From positions 26,116,332 to 26,180,331 of the forward strand of contig NW_024041151.1 of the NCBI RefSeq assembly GCF_014851395.1: a DNA stretch of 64,000 nt, given 5' to 3'. How positions within the stretch are numbered: position 1 is the first letter of the stretch; every line of letters starts with the position of its first letter. The translations under genes were made by a program, and so were the position numbers. Of this stretch, positions 14,601 through 29,100 are shown piece after piece. Source of the stretch: Micropterus salmoides (Eukaryota > Chordata > Actinopteri > Centrarchiformes > Centrarchidae). The notes under the pieces were generated by a model. It ran no database searches, had not been told where the DNA came from, and saw only the letters and a program-made list of their open reading frames with translations.

Positions 14601-17600
14601 CTTATCCTGCTTACAGGGTCGTGGGGCACTGACAACATAGTTATGGGTATTACGTTGCATTTCTGTCAATAGATCCTCCTAAATGTTACACCCTGAAAAA
14701 CTGCCACAAAGCCTTTCAGTGCAGAGGTTGGGTTGCATGATTGAATAAAAGTGTATGACTATGTCACCAGAGACCACTTGCTACTAAAACAATGGTGCTA
14801 ACTAACCTAGATGTCAAAAAACAAACCTTTCACCCAAATTCAGCACTGTTTTCTAGACATCTATGACTGGCAAACTACAAAATCAATGCTTGCTGAGTAC
14901 ATGAACACACCTTTGCATGAAGTCCGTCTTTGTGTCTCCCTGCCTGTCACTCTCTCTCTCTCCGGCTATTTTCTTCTGTCAGCTTGTGCTGTGATCTCTC
15001 TGTGAGATGGAGTGCTTTGTCTATCTCTCCTGACATGTATGCAATCTAACCAATGAATATGCTGCTGCATGAATGATCGCCATCGAGGCTTTTGTCTCCA
15101 ACGTGAGGACAGAGCATATTTATCCCCTCCTCTACCAGCCTGCCTGTCAAACCACTCTGTCCAAGCATCCAAGAAGAGTTGTGGATGAGCGTCTTTCTGC
15201 CAGCTCTGATCTGTCTCAATCATCTCACTTCTATTACTGCAATCACATCTTTCATCTTTTGTCAGATCCATTACTTTTGGATGATTTGTTGCCTTCATGC
15301 ACCAGAGGGAAGCTGTCATTTCTCCATTAGAGGAAACAGTTGAGGGTCACAATTAATGCAGATTCTGCACTGTACACACTTTTTCAAAAATTACCAACTG
15401 CTGTGAGCTATTGCTTAAGTATACTCTCCTTCTCCACTGTCTATGCGTAACTAAGTTCCAAACACTCATTGTTGCCCCAGAACGAAAGAACACACAATTT
15501 CTGGCTATCTGTTGGCGTTCATGACCACCATTAGCAAACATAGCGGGATGCTACAAAGATAAACAGCTAATTAAGCTACAAACAAACAGAAGGTTTCTTT
15601 TTAACCATATTCTGCCATGTTTTGAGAAGGTTGAGAAGCCTCTATGGATAATTTGAAACCGTTTACCGCTCTGACTCTGCTTTGAATTGAAATTCATTGT
15701 AACCGTTGTGAATCCATGCTAACTACAGCAGTTATCCTAAACAAAGGAGCAGGTACAAACCTTTCAGTGCCGCTTTACAAACCTTTGTGACTATTTGATG
15801 CTCATAACACAGTTTCTAAATGATTTCTTTCTACCCCTTGTATCTGTGCCTATACCTTGTCGAGGAGTGTATATTCTGGGGAATACAGGCTATCAATAAG
15901 GCTCATTGCAAACAACTACTTCAGTAAAATCGCTTCCTCTCCCAGCCCAGAATGTCCCAAAGGTCAAACAGCTCAGATCTTTCATCTTAAGTTAGAGATA
16001 AAAGATTTAGATATCAGAGAGATCCATTCCTCCTTAGTGTACTTTAAATTCATTTGACTTGTGATAGTGTTGGTGACTGACACCGGCTGGGGCCCCAGCT
16101 GCTCCCTGTTTTTCTCAAAATGGACTGGGTGGATGACAGATTGGATTACAGTACCTTCAGCTTGGGCAGCCGTTTAATGGTCTTGAGCGGCCGCAGAACT
16201 CTGAGGACCCTCAGGGACTTGATGGTGTTGATGTCCTTGCCTTTCGTCCCCCTGTGCACATTGAGAGTACAGTTAGTCTAGGTCATGTAATGTAACTGAT
16301 AATGATCCCATCCTTCAGTAACAAGAGCTGATTGTAGTGCATCAGGTATATTGTGTGTACACAGAAAAATACCTGGTTATATTCTGTTAGTAGAGTACAT
16401 GCATGTGAGTTCATAATGCTATCCTACAGAAACATGCAACAATAGAGAAGTATTAGATTATTAGAGAGATTTGTCCGGAGTAACCACAGTACTTTTTCTC
16501 AGGTACTGTAATTAAGTTTGATGTTGCTCCTTCACAATTAATACTACATTTCGTAGGATAAACAGAAATCGGAGAAATAGGAAATAGAATCCTTTTTATC
16601 ATATTAACACTCGTTTGATGACTATAGTTACAGGTTAAGCTCATGAAATGTCACTAATATTTACTTGTTTTTATTCCTCCCATGATTGTTTATTTGTATG
16701 TATTATTAACTATTACATGTACATATAAGTATTATATTGTATATTATTCCTCTATTACTTTCCCTCCTTCCTTCCTTCCACTTTTTCTTTCTTCTTCCTT
16801 CACTTTCCTTCCTTTTTTCCTGCCTTCCTTCCTTCTTTCGTTCTTTCTTGCCACTTCCCATCCTTTCTTTCTTGCAGTCCTTCTGTCTCTTTATTTTGTA
16901 AGATACAATCAGTTTACTGCAAATACTTTATTTTCATTGCTCTCTCCAACCTGCTACAACCTGTTTCTTGAACTGTACAGCGTGTATAAGCCCTACAGCA
17001 ACTCTCTCTCTACTATTTCCACGCTGACATCTATACAGCAACACCAAACGTTTGCTGGCATGCACCTGACTTAGAAGACCCTCCCCCAGCTCCCAATTAT
17101 AGGGGTCTCAAGGTTGGTAAATATAGCCCGACCGCTATATCGGCCGGCCTATATTATCGGCCGATACGAGCTAATTGCATTTAATCGGCCTTGGCCGTTT
17201 ATAACAGCAGATTTATGACTATTAAAAAAGAATCCTAGAGTTAGATCCTTCACTCATGTTATGGGTGTTGCATAGTTTGCCCACCAGAGGGCGACCAGCT
17301 GCAGCTGCCCTGTTAACTACACTGCCTCACCACAAAAACCACAGAAGAAAACAATAAGCTGACCGGAGTTCACAGGAGCTTACTGTAGTATTTAGAAACA
17401 TGCAGAGGGCTGTGTGAGCAGTGAGTCGGTCTTTTGTCACGTTAATTACACGACTTTAATTATTATAATAAAAACAGACCCAGTCACTTCTCTCCTGAAA
17501 ACATTCATGACTTGCTAACCCTCCCGCTTTTCACTGCCATAGGCTTCATATCAGCTCATAGCGGTTTAATGTTACAGTAGTTGGGTGTTGAAAGTTACGA

Positions 17601-18537
17601 TGCTGGACAGACGTAACTGTACATTTATTTCAAACGGTGTGGCAGTTCTAGCGAACGGTTCACATTTGTTCCTAGTTCATCACTTCTAAATATTCTCTAA
17701 AATCACGTAACATTACAGCAGCTAACGCTGCCCGTTACTAAATTAGCCACAAAAGTGATGCCCTGTTTATCAGTGGAGGAGCGCTAACATTAATGAGCCT
17801 ATAGTTTGTGATATTTAGACGTATTCTAAATATATCTGCGAGCTGCCTGTCTGCAGTTAGTCGGCGTGTCTGAAATGATTAAACCAGAGCGGACATGTAA
17901 ATAAACATGAGCTGATCAACAATCTAACACGGCTTCCTGTAGCTCCTCTTTGTGTGATGTTGTAGATGTGAAATGCTGTTGCAGTTATAATGTTAGTTAA
18001 ATGAAATCTCAAAGTTGCAGGTCCTCCTTGACATTCCTGTAGTATTAGATGCATTCAACAGCAGCTCACTGTATCCTAGACGGCATGATTTATACCGATG
18101 GTGGTTAAATGGTTTCACGTAGCTTTGGTTAGAATTAAAGAGTGCTGGTAAAGGGATGAACGATATGTGAATTGAAGTTATTATATTATGTGTAAAGTGA
18201 AATACACATACTTATTCTCTCTCACTCTCTGTTTACAGACGGCTTCTTTCTTAAAATCAAAACATCGGCACATAAATCGGCTCTTTTTCACTTTAATATC
18301 GGCATCAGCCCCCATAAACCCATATCGGTCGGGCTCTAACATCAACATCTCACATACAACAGTCACACAAAGCTAACATGCTGTTTCTGTAGGAAAACAT
18401 ACAAAGATTTCATACTTTTTAGAGTAAATGCACAAAGAATCAGCCCCTTGTTGAGGAAGCAGCTTCTTTGCAGGAACCACATCTGTCAGTCATTGCAGAC
18501 GCTGCAGGTTTTGTTAACTGGTCACAAAGTGGGAGGT

Positions 18538-18591
<54 letters not shown>

Positions 18592-21500
18592 TGGGGGGGG
18601 GGGGTTAAAAACTAACTGTTATGCTAATAACATACAGCTGAGCCATCATTCACTCAGAGACTGACATTGGCCAAGGGCAGTGAGAGAGGGATTTTTAATT
18701 AATCAGTCACACGTACACACAATGTGGTTGTCACTCTCGATAAAGTGTTTCACGTTTGTTTCTTCTTGACTTCCAAAAATTCAGAAGTAGAAAGCGAGTG
18801 TGTGTGTCTGTATATCTGTGTGCATAGCAATAATTTGAAGAATGTGGAGAAGGACACAAGCATACTAAGGGGAAAAGAAACGTCTAAAGGTTCTGTTAGT
18901 GGCCCCTAGAGGCCCCGCTGCTTCTTACACCAGCATGAGGTAGAGTTACAAAACAGCCGATGTTTTCATCCCAAGGGGACAAAAACAACTCTCAACTGTA
19001 AAAAGTTAACAACTGTAAAAGATAACAATGCCCCCACAGGCCGTTAAACAAAGATTATAAGAATACATGCAGCCTTTCACAAATGTGTTTGCGGCATTCA
19101 TCACAGCACTTTCAGTAAAATTTTGTTTAACAGGTCTCTGGAGGTTCATGTCTTTTTTTTTGTCACCTTACCAAAACCAAAAATACAAAAGTGTAAGGAT
19201 GGATTAGACTGTTTCTCTCTAACATAAGCTGTAAAGGTTAGCATGCTAAACATTGGAAGGGGCATCTCATTATCTAACTATATTGCTGTATGATGTAGGG
19301 TTGTAGGTTCTGTTTAATACAGCCGCTCCTTTATTTTCATGTCTTCTAAGCAGACCATCAGCTGGACTGGATGCTAGCTTTTTGCCTGGGGCATGCAGCT
19401 ACTGATAAAATCCTAGCGAGAGTCGTCATTTCTGCTGTCCACAGTGACGAAATGAGACACCTGCTTTTGTTTACCTTTGTGTGAAATCAAAGACCCGCTG
19501 TTCCAAAAATGACTACAAACTTTGGATGGAATTTATCACTGTAAACTGCATATGCGCTGTGCCAGAATGGAAAGCTTTAAAAAGGCGTAGCAAAAGAAAG
19601 GGGACAGGGCTTAGCGAATATAGTCCGTTTGTAATGTAGTCTACATGCAAATCAGCAAATCCGCTATGGAGAATAAAGTTTGCAATTGCCACTGAATATT
19701 AGGTTACAAAATAAATCCTTTGAGTAAGACCTTTGCAGTTCCTTCCAGAAAATCCCCTGGAAATATTTAACTGCTTCTGGTCATTTCATGGCTCTTTACT
19801 TATACACTCAAACAGTTACTGAACACAGCATCCGTTCCCCTATGATTGGCACCAAATTATAAAGTCCTGTCCATGAAAAGAAGGTGCATATCAGGTTTTT
19901 CTAGAAAATAATTTGAAAACAAAGTCACCTGTAAAACAAATCATTATGCTTCTGAATTTATGCCTTTTAACACCTTCTCCAATCACTTCCTCTCTGTCCC
20001 CCCTTTGCTTTAAACTTTGCCATACACACTGAGACACTCACACATGCATGAATCAGTCTGTCAATGCAGAGACTAATTTAAAAATCTCCTGGTTAGCCAG
20101 TGGCGGTATTTAGGGGGACCCATGACAACCAATTGTTAAAGTTGTGGCTGTTTACCCTATACTGGGTGAAAAATTAGAAAAGTGAAATAAATCTATTTCT
20201 TGTATCATGTAAAAATCTATAACATGTGTTGCGAGGTCGGAGCTCAAACAGGAGAGAAGCATGGTTCCATACATTTTAGGCTCAGGGGCTTTTCCTTTCT
20301 CAATGGAAAACTCTCAAGTCTAATAAAATGGCATGCAGCTCTCATGCTTGGATGACTTGGTTACCCTGGCATGCAATCTGCAAAGTCAATGCCAGTCCTC
20401 GCTATTCAAGGACTTCAACACATTGAGACGGCAAGAACAGTCTCCCAATAGCTTTCAGAAGCGCCGTGGGCAAGGAAGATGTAATGTGTGGGTACAAGGT
20501 TGTGTGGAGCCAGGCATGTGAGGTCATCTTCAGTCATCATAAGTCTGGAGCATTTCCTGTTTTTGGAATGTAAGATCTGACGTCCAATCAGAAGCACTTT
20601 ACTGCCTCAGCAAAACAAGCTGCAATAGGCTGCCTTCTCCTCCTCCAGCAGTTTCACGTTTTACAGAGGATTCAATTACATTTTGAATAATGTATGTGAG
20701 AATACATTCTGGTTCAATGGTAACAAACAATTAAGGATCATTATTTTCATTTTTACGGTACTTTGGGATTATTTTGAAAAGCTAGGTTGAAATTTAAAAA
20801 ATACTATTTGCACCACAAACACTCATGTGGTTCAATAGTTTGGGATCTGGTGCACAATCAGCAGCTTATTAGCATTTTTCCCCATTTTCCTCCTTACTTT
20901 CTATTACACAGAGCACTTTCTGAGCAGTCAGCGAATCAAGTGGACCTTGTTTACTGTAAAGTGGGGTGATCAGCATTTTCCAGCTGCTTCGTGAAAAATA
21001 TACAATTAGCCTACCGCAAGAGCATTTAAAAAAAACATCTTCTGGATATACAGTATGTGGACATAAAATCAGGGTGAAATTAGTGGTTTTAAATTGTCAC
21101 CCCCTTCTTAAAGAAAATCTGTACTGTATGTAAATGAGCCTTACATACAGTAGTTTTTTTAATGGGGGAAAAACATACACTGACAGCACAGGCTGAAAGG
21201 AACACCTGCTTTTCAACGAAATAGCGACTTGAGGTGAATTCACGTGAGAAGCTGTAATCCTTTATCGATCTCCCTCTAAGTCCACTGCATAAAGAAGGAG
21301 AGGTGTAGGTGAAGGGCAGGGACGTGTATCAAGATCCAGGGTATAATCTCTTAGTGATCCGACCAGTTAAACCCACTTTAGTCAAGATTAATGGAGATTT
21401 CCATGAAGGTGAAATGACTGAAGGTGACTGAATGACTGAATGAAGGTCTTTTTAGCTTAGATACAAATTTACACTTGAGTTTGCAAGCGGAAAGATTCTT

Positions 21501-24500
21501 ACTAGTGTGTGTCAGCAGCTGTATGTTGGGCTTCTGAAAGCTATGAGGTGGAGTTCCCAATATTGTCTGTTGTCCGGATGTCCCAATATTGGGGCAGGAG
21601 GTTATTTTTCAAAAAGGGAAGACAGGAAGGAGCGAGGGAAATCGTGATCATATCCCAAACGACTTGGGATGGAGGGCAGCAAGTTTATTTGGAAAGTTTG
21701 ACAAGACGAGCGGTTCTGTGTGTCACATGTGGGGGGAAGGGGTCAATAAGCAAAAAGTAGATAGGGGACAGTTCCCACCTGGCAACGCTTTGCTGCGATC
21801 TGATGAGAAAAAGCAATGATAAGCATACACACACAATACACAAACACCACCCCACATAAATAGAGCAAAGAAGCATATAAAGAAAGACAGAGCCAAATCA
21901 ACATTTTAAGCCGATATCACACAGACATGAAGATACAGTGACGTTATTCGGGCCTACACGAAAAGAAAACAAAGACAAGACACAAATAGAAGCACTTAAA
22001 TTAATTACCCTGTGAAAGAGCAAAGCAATGGACAAGTCTGATAAAATATTACAATGATTATGTGTACTGAAGATGGATATCGTGACACCATGGACTGTTT
22101 GAGAGAAGCAAAGACGAGAGGACACCATTGATGAGAACAATCTACTGAATGACTACGTTCACACTGCAGCTGAAAGAATCAAATCAGATTTTATCCATCA
22201 TATGTGACCAGATCTTTTTAAAGAAAGAATAAATAAATCCACAATCAATTAAACTTCTTTATTTAGGCCACTTTCACACAGTATGGGCCTGTCTGTAACA
22301 TACTGCATTAGAGGCCTGAAGTCACTTCGGGGCCAGATGCTGTCTTACTAGCTTCTGTAAATCAATACACTCTAACTGAGATTTTGCCGCCCATGTTTCA
22401 GGTTTTTTTCAGCTATTAAAATAGGTCTAGTGTAGAGGTCTTCGTGGGTACACCGAGTCATATTGGTCCAAATTATACTAAGTCTAATGGGGCCAGGTGG
22501 GGTCTTGTTACATGTGTCTGTCAATATCTCATGTGGATCTGAATGAATGCAGGCATACTTAGTGACAGTAAAGTAGTAAAAAAAAAAAAGCATGCTACTG
22601 AATAACTATTATTTTAATGAATGAGATATTAAATTGATTGGATAATTAATTCTTTTTTAAAATGTATTTATGCATATCGGATCTGGGTAGGTTTCCACAG
22701 GTCTGTTTCAGATCAGGTCCAACAGTTTGGACGCATGAAGAACTCTTGTCTGGTGTTGTTGAAAGAAACTGAGTCACACAGAACTTTTTTAAGAATGGGG
22801 ATGTCACAAAAATAGGGGCAGAAAAATTGGCGACAGTTGTCCATGAGATCAAAGCAGATTCAAAGATGGTTGTAAGTTGACTTATGGACATAACTGTTAA
22901 ATCTGCATATTTCTTCAATCAACATGAAAGACCTTAACTGGTTCTAGCAACCACAACTTTCATGTCAAAAAAGAGTCGGCTGGGCAGCGAGACATCCGAC
23001 AGATTGGCCAAATTGTGTTGATCTTTTTATTCGGAGGTTAAACTGAAAGTGAGCGCTCCCGCAAATACATCGTTAAACTGCGATGGATGTTTACAACAGT
23101 TAGGGTTTTACAACAATTATTGTTCTTTTCATCTTTGTTTCTTCTTGTTTCCTCTTGAACCTGACTGAACGCCTTTTTAGCGATGTCAACGCATTCCCAG
23201 ATCAACACCGAGTATATTATTATAACAAGCCAAGTTGTTATCCTGTAAGCCTTGCAATGTGAATGTAGCCTGTTACACGCTTACATACCATGAATGCGAG
23301 TTGATGAGGGAGATGATAGGAGGGACAAAATGATGGACAGGAAGTGAACATGGGTGGGAGGACGAAGGGGAAGTGGTTGAATCTGATAACCCCTCGCTGA
23401 GAGAGTCTCGCTCTACCAGCTATATTATGGCACAGCATACTGGACTAAGTCTGTAGAAGTGGATAGTGCTATTATACTCTTAGTATGTGATTTGTGTTTA
23501 TAAATGAACAGCACATTAGCAGTTAAGACAGCTACTGACCTGATCCTGCAATTTTATTGTAATTTAAGTACTTCATAAACATGAAAAGGAAACGCTTATT
23601 ATTTCCTATGCACTCTGTTTAAGAGTTTTCAATTAGCATCTTCTGATTTGTGTGCTTATTATGGACAGCAGCACTCAGATCCTTTGTGTTCAAAAAAATC
23701 TGGAATACCTTTGAATAGGCTGTCTCTGGCAGTACAGTATGATGTGCTGCCACGCTGTGCATTATGTATATTGTTCCTACTAACATAAAATGTATCTGAT
23801 AAAAGGAAAACAGGTAATTGCACTTACTGTATGTAACCTAAATACAGATGTAACACAAACACAGTTACATAATCCAAACTGAGTAAATGCCAGTATCTTT
23901 GATCGTGTCTGTGGCGGTGATGATAAGAATGGCAAATAACAAAATACGACATCTTTTTCTAACATTGAGCTGAGAGAGGAAGGCAGCTGCAGACACGTCT
24001 ATAAACTCTGCAGATGACACAGCTGCCTAAGATGGACAGGAAGTAAAGCAGAAGACACAAACAGGAAGACATGCACACAGATAGATACACAGGCATTACC
24101 CCATAAGGCTCCTGAAAGAATCCACGCCAGAAAAACAAAGAAGGAAGGAAAAAAAGTGAAAGAGAGAGAACAGAGACAGAGTCAGCAACAGATAAAAGGC
24201 AGAGAGGCGCACCAATCTAAAGCTGGCGAAAGAGAGGAAATCAGAGTGACAGAAAGCAGTACAAAGAAAAATACACAGGTGACAAAGTCCGGACAAACTT
24301 TTAGGACAACATGTGAAATAGACTGACAGCGCTGGTTGAAATAATCTGTAATCACCTTCCTACTCCAGAGACCCAGGATGCAGGTTAGTAAGCTTCAAGG
24401 AGCTCATTAACTCCCTTTGTACTGTTTCTATGATTAACATTTATTTCCGATTGACTGGAAGGTGTCTGTTAAAAGCGTATAACGGGACACTAACACAGAT

Positions 24501-26075
24501 CTGGTCAGTTTAATCTCTCAGTGTGCGAGGTATATTAAACTGCAGAAACCATCTCTTTATAATGAATGCAGGTAGTCAAGATGTAATTATTGTACGTTTC
24601 GGGGAAAATAGCCTGTTTTTCCTGCTCAAAATAATCATGAGAGGAGTCACAAAGGTACAATTGTGAGGAGTTCAAACAGATGGCTGCTGGAGCTTTTGGA
24701 GTGGGCATCGTATAAGCTTGATAATACCTTGCAAGGTTTACAAACATAAAAAACAATGAACCTGGCAGAGAAAAGTTCCCCCTATGCTTTCTGTTTTTTC
24801 TTGTTTTTAAAAAAAAATACAATACAAAATAGGTAGCTCTAGCACAAACACAGCTTTTTAACTAAAAGACTTGAAACTTCAATAAGCCAAACTGTGCATG
24901 GCCCATTAGCCATGCACAGTTTGGCTTATGTAACAATGAAAGATGGGTTTGACGTAGTCATGTCAGCAAGATAACCCCGGGCAGTACGAAAGCCTACGAG
25001 TTTGCGAGGAATAATTGGATGAACACATTGGAGTTGTTTGTTAGAGCAAAAAACAGGAGCAGGGACACATAGCCCCGGTGTGTCAGGATGCCAGCCAGCT
25101 CCAGGGATGGATACTGGAGAGAGGGTAACATCAGCTAAAAATACTGTAATACAATACAACTGTTGTTTCACCTTGTTGTCTTTGAAATCTTTGAAATACA
25201 TTATATTCAGAACCCTGCTGTGATGAGAAAGTGACCGGCAACACTGCAGGAATAAAGGAAAAGTTACTTACGAGCAGGCAAAGGCTACAAGAGCTCCGCT
25301 GACCACGATGAAGTCCAGAATGTTCCACAAGTCACGGAAATAAGAGCCAGGGTGGAGAAGCAGTCCCAAGTCAATCATCTTGAATCACAGAATAAATAGT
25401 AAAAAATTTATCATAGAGATCATGCACAGATACAACCAGTTTCTTTGTTTTAAGGCCTCTTCTAGAAACTTTTCTGATCTCCTTCCTTCTTAGGAAATCT
25501 TTAAAAGACCTCTGGTTTTAATATTCCTTTTCAGTGATGCAGAGCTTTCATTCAAAGTATTTGAAAATAGGACAGAGTGTTATCACTCAAACCCAATTAG
25601 CAATGCCTGTGGCATGCCAGTGCTCTCTGCTGTGTGCTAGCCTTCCCAGTAAACACAGATTTGATGATTTGCAGATCAAAAGACAGCTAGATAAAGCCAA
25701 GCTAAATTGTGGTTGAAAACAACTATATCTCAATATGAAGTCCTAATTGAATTGTTGTTGAAACCATAGTTTATGTAACCTAAACATGTAAAAAAAAGTT
25801 ATAATTTTCAAACACATTTAGGCCAACCTAGAATCCTAGAGGTTTTTTAAACTACAAATCACCAAAACCCTGTTGAACTGTTTTGAGCTCAAATCAAAGC
25901 GAGCCTCCATTTAGACAGCCTTCTCACCTTTATCACCATCTCAAAAGTGAAGACTCCAGTAAAGACATAATCCAGATATTTGAGAACCTGCAAACACAGA
26001 GTGTAAGAAATTATCCTGTGAGATGACTCGTCAACAGATCCAGTGACAGATGTTTTCAGTTTGGGGAGGGGTGCA

Positions 26076-26106
<31 letters not shown>

Positions 26107-29100
26107 AATGGACCAGATATGCACAACATGTTCCTCTGCCCTGTCAGAGATCTCAAGCTCTGTCGGCTTTGCACTTCCCTGCACCAACACACATTGCCCG
26201 AACACCCACACAACAACACACACACATGAATAAACAACGCGCAAACTGACACGCGCAACATCACCTCAGATTCCCTCTGTGCCCCTGACTAGAATGTGAA
26301 TTAGTTGTGCTCGTATGTCAAAATGCAAAAACTCAAATCATGTCTGTGTGCTTGTATTACCTCCCTATTCCTTACACGGTCTAACGAGGATATAAAGGAT
26401 AAAGGATGAAGGATATAAAAACTACAGAATTATTTTCCATACTGGATACACAGCACTTTTGTCATTTTATTAATTAATTCTCAAGTCAGATTGACAGCAT
26501 TTGACCAAAAATGACTCAAAAACAGCTTGTTTTTGTGTGTCCTACCATTTATTCTTCAATATGGGCAAACTGTCAAGCCCTATTAGGAAGGACTTAATCA
26601 GTCACAATGAATCAGCCGGTCAGCCAAAACGAGACGTGTTTGTGAATCCTCGTGTGCTTGTGTGGGCATACATATTTTAATGCAAATGCTGGTCTGTGTG
26701 ACAATGTGTCCGCCAACCAGTGTGTTTGTTGTGTATTTCCAGATGTTTATTTATGAAGTCTAGAAGTCAGTCTGACTCACGTTGTTGCGGGGTGCGTTGG
26801 CTTGGACGGGGTCCTCAGCTGCCAGAGCGATGCTGCTCATGGTAATGACCATCAGGATGCACATTTCAAAGTAGCGTAGGTTGACCACGTAGTGACAGAG
26901 CCGCCGCACCCTGCATGACCACACGCATACACAAATATGAAGTACACACAGATTAGAGAGTGTAGAGTAATGACAGCTCAATACATACATTCAGGTGACG
27001 TCCTCCCATAATAGTCAGAGGACAACAAGCCTAGTCTTCAAAACACTGTTCAAAAGTGGACAGCCTCAGGGGTACCACGTGACTCGGGGTCATCTGCGCT
27101 CGCAATTTCTTTCTATGGAATCATTAAGTATATATATACTGTGTAGATATATGTCAGTCTCTGTTAGACACTCAATAAGCTAACTAACAAGTTACTTTTT
27201 CTGCATGTTCTGGGATTAATAATTTGACATAACCAAAGGTAGGAACTGTATCACAGGTCTTTTAAAAGGTCACTGCTTGTATCTGTAATTTAATTATTTC
27301 AGACCTGACCAAGAGTTCACGATGACATGTGTGTTTGGAATATAAATCAACTGGTAAATCAAGAGCTTCATCTTCAGCCTCAGCTCCCTCTTCATCAAGA
27401 CAGTCTGATACAATGACTGCATCCCTGTGCATCTGCACTCATATAAGATCTTGAGATTCTCATTCCCTCTGGATACCGAGCCATAATTTTCCAGCAGAGT
27501 ACCATGGCCTCACATTTGAGGTGCTGGCACTCTTCCCAACTGCTTTTACCCTCAGCTACAAACCGCCCCAGTCTGCACTGGATGTCACTGTCTACTGAAG
27601 CCAAAATAATTACATCATCAGCATAAAGGAGAGATACAGCAGACACAGCTTTCATTTCAGTAATAGAATAGGATGGCAGTTAACTTCTGAAATGGAGGGT
27701 TTGAATATGGTTCAAGGCCTTGTGTACTACCAGATGCTCCGGCAGCTTTCCCCCGTCTCCTGATCCAGGAGATCCCTCTCAATACCCATCTTTCACCCAT
27801 CAAGGGAAAATAGTAGAGTATGTGTAAGTAAGTGAATGTGATCTCATTGGTATCAGACATTGGTAGAGGACATTTGACATCCTGATAACTACTACTAGAA
27901 CGTGCCTGCTGCCCATTGACAATGCTCCAGACTCCTACACCTAAACAAGTGGTATTTTCAGATTAATATACATGTTGAAACTCAATATTGCAGGTCATCT
28001 TTTCTTCCCTGTTAATGTCAAATTAGGAATCATATTTTTGTACAGTGATTTTTGTGCATTAGGTCAACCCCAAATATATAGGCTTTAATGAAGTAAAAAA
28101 TGGGGCTGAAGAAATAAGCAGTACACTTAATGTATAAAATAGCTCTCAGTCACCTCCCAATTATGACTTACGGGTTTGTTTGCCCGAACACAAACATGGA
28201 GCTGTAAGGAAGGATCTGCCGAGGCCCATTAGCCTCCTCTTCCTCCTCCAGATCTTTCTTGTCCTCGCCAAATAGGAAGTTGTCAGAGTCGATATTGTTT
28301 ACTGGTGTGGAAAAATAAATAGACTCATTTAGCTCAAAGAAGCACAAACATTATCTGTGGATTTGAATAAAAACGTAGAATAAATAACTCAGCTTATTAG
28401 ACATTTCTCATAAAATGGTGGTTGCAGAGGCGTCAAATAGTCACCATAAACTGGTACAGTATTTCTGAACTAGAATAGAATAAAAGAATAGAAATGAAAC
28501 TAGTAGTATGAGCTTGTGGAAAAAAATTGTTAGTTGATTGTTAGCCATGCTAGCAGCATGCCTCTATGGATGGCAAAGTCTCTCAGTTGGTTGGTCCACC
28601 TCTTCTCTCCTCTCCTCTACTGTGTGCTTAGTGTTAATTAGAAAATGTTAGCATGCTAACATGCTAAGTTAAGACGGTAAACATGGGCTATTTCTCAATC
28701 TGCATTCTTGTCTGTACTTGTGTTCTTGTGGACTTGTGAAACGTCATCAGTTGCAGCCAAAGTACTGTTCCAATTCAAAAGTCCGCATCAAGCCAAGTAC
28801 AGTCAAATACCCGGATGTGTTCTCGCTGCTCGGTGGTGACTTGTGTGGACTTCGGATCGCCAGATATTCCAGAATGCATTTCGCCGGCAAAAAACGGAAA
28901 TGCTTTTCTTGTCTTACATATAGAGTTTTTTATGCAGGAATATAGTTGTTTAAACTACAAATATGTGGCTGATTTCTCAAGACAGAGCTGATTTAAAAAT
29001 TTGCTATGACGTTTTCGGAGATGTGAGGTCCCGCCTGCTAACGGGTCTGGCCATCATTAAGTCCACTGCTGTTCCAATTGCTGAATGACTGACTGCGTGC

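Larger units (their letters stand above)
12270..16154 (-). other. Intron 25
   Basis: 3,885 bp. It begins with a CA microsatellite (about 12281-12298), a possible hAT-derived fragment at about 12488-12900, the MITE copy at 13555-14122, a composite repeat at 14150-14700, and a (CT)n run at about 14948-14961. 14710-16154 shows nothing recognised. Confidence 0.7.
16252..25271 (-). other. Intron 24
   Basis: 9,020 bp. Contents: a TTCC/TTTC pyrimidine-rich microsatellite (16758-16880), the 1.2-kb AGCCCGACCG-ended element (17124-18338), a long TG repeat plus G run (18539-18604), an inverted-end element at about 22150-23270, and a 21-bp perfect hairpin (24882-24929). 18610-22140 and 23280-24880 show no recognised feature. 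Confidence 0.7.

Noticed and set aside
16682..17074. 130-codon plus-strand frame
   Set aside because: Most of it translates the TTCC/TTTC microsatellite.
24882..24929. microRNA precursor
   Set aside because: The stem is only 21 bp with perfect pairing and a 6-nt loop, too short for a canonical Drosha/Dicer substrate.
26031..26264. Frames containing Val-Cys or Thr-His runs
   Set aside because: Translations of the TG/CA microsatellite.
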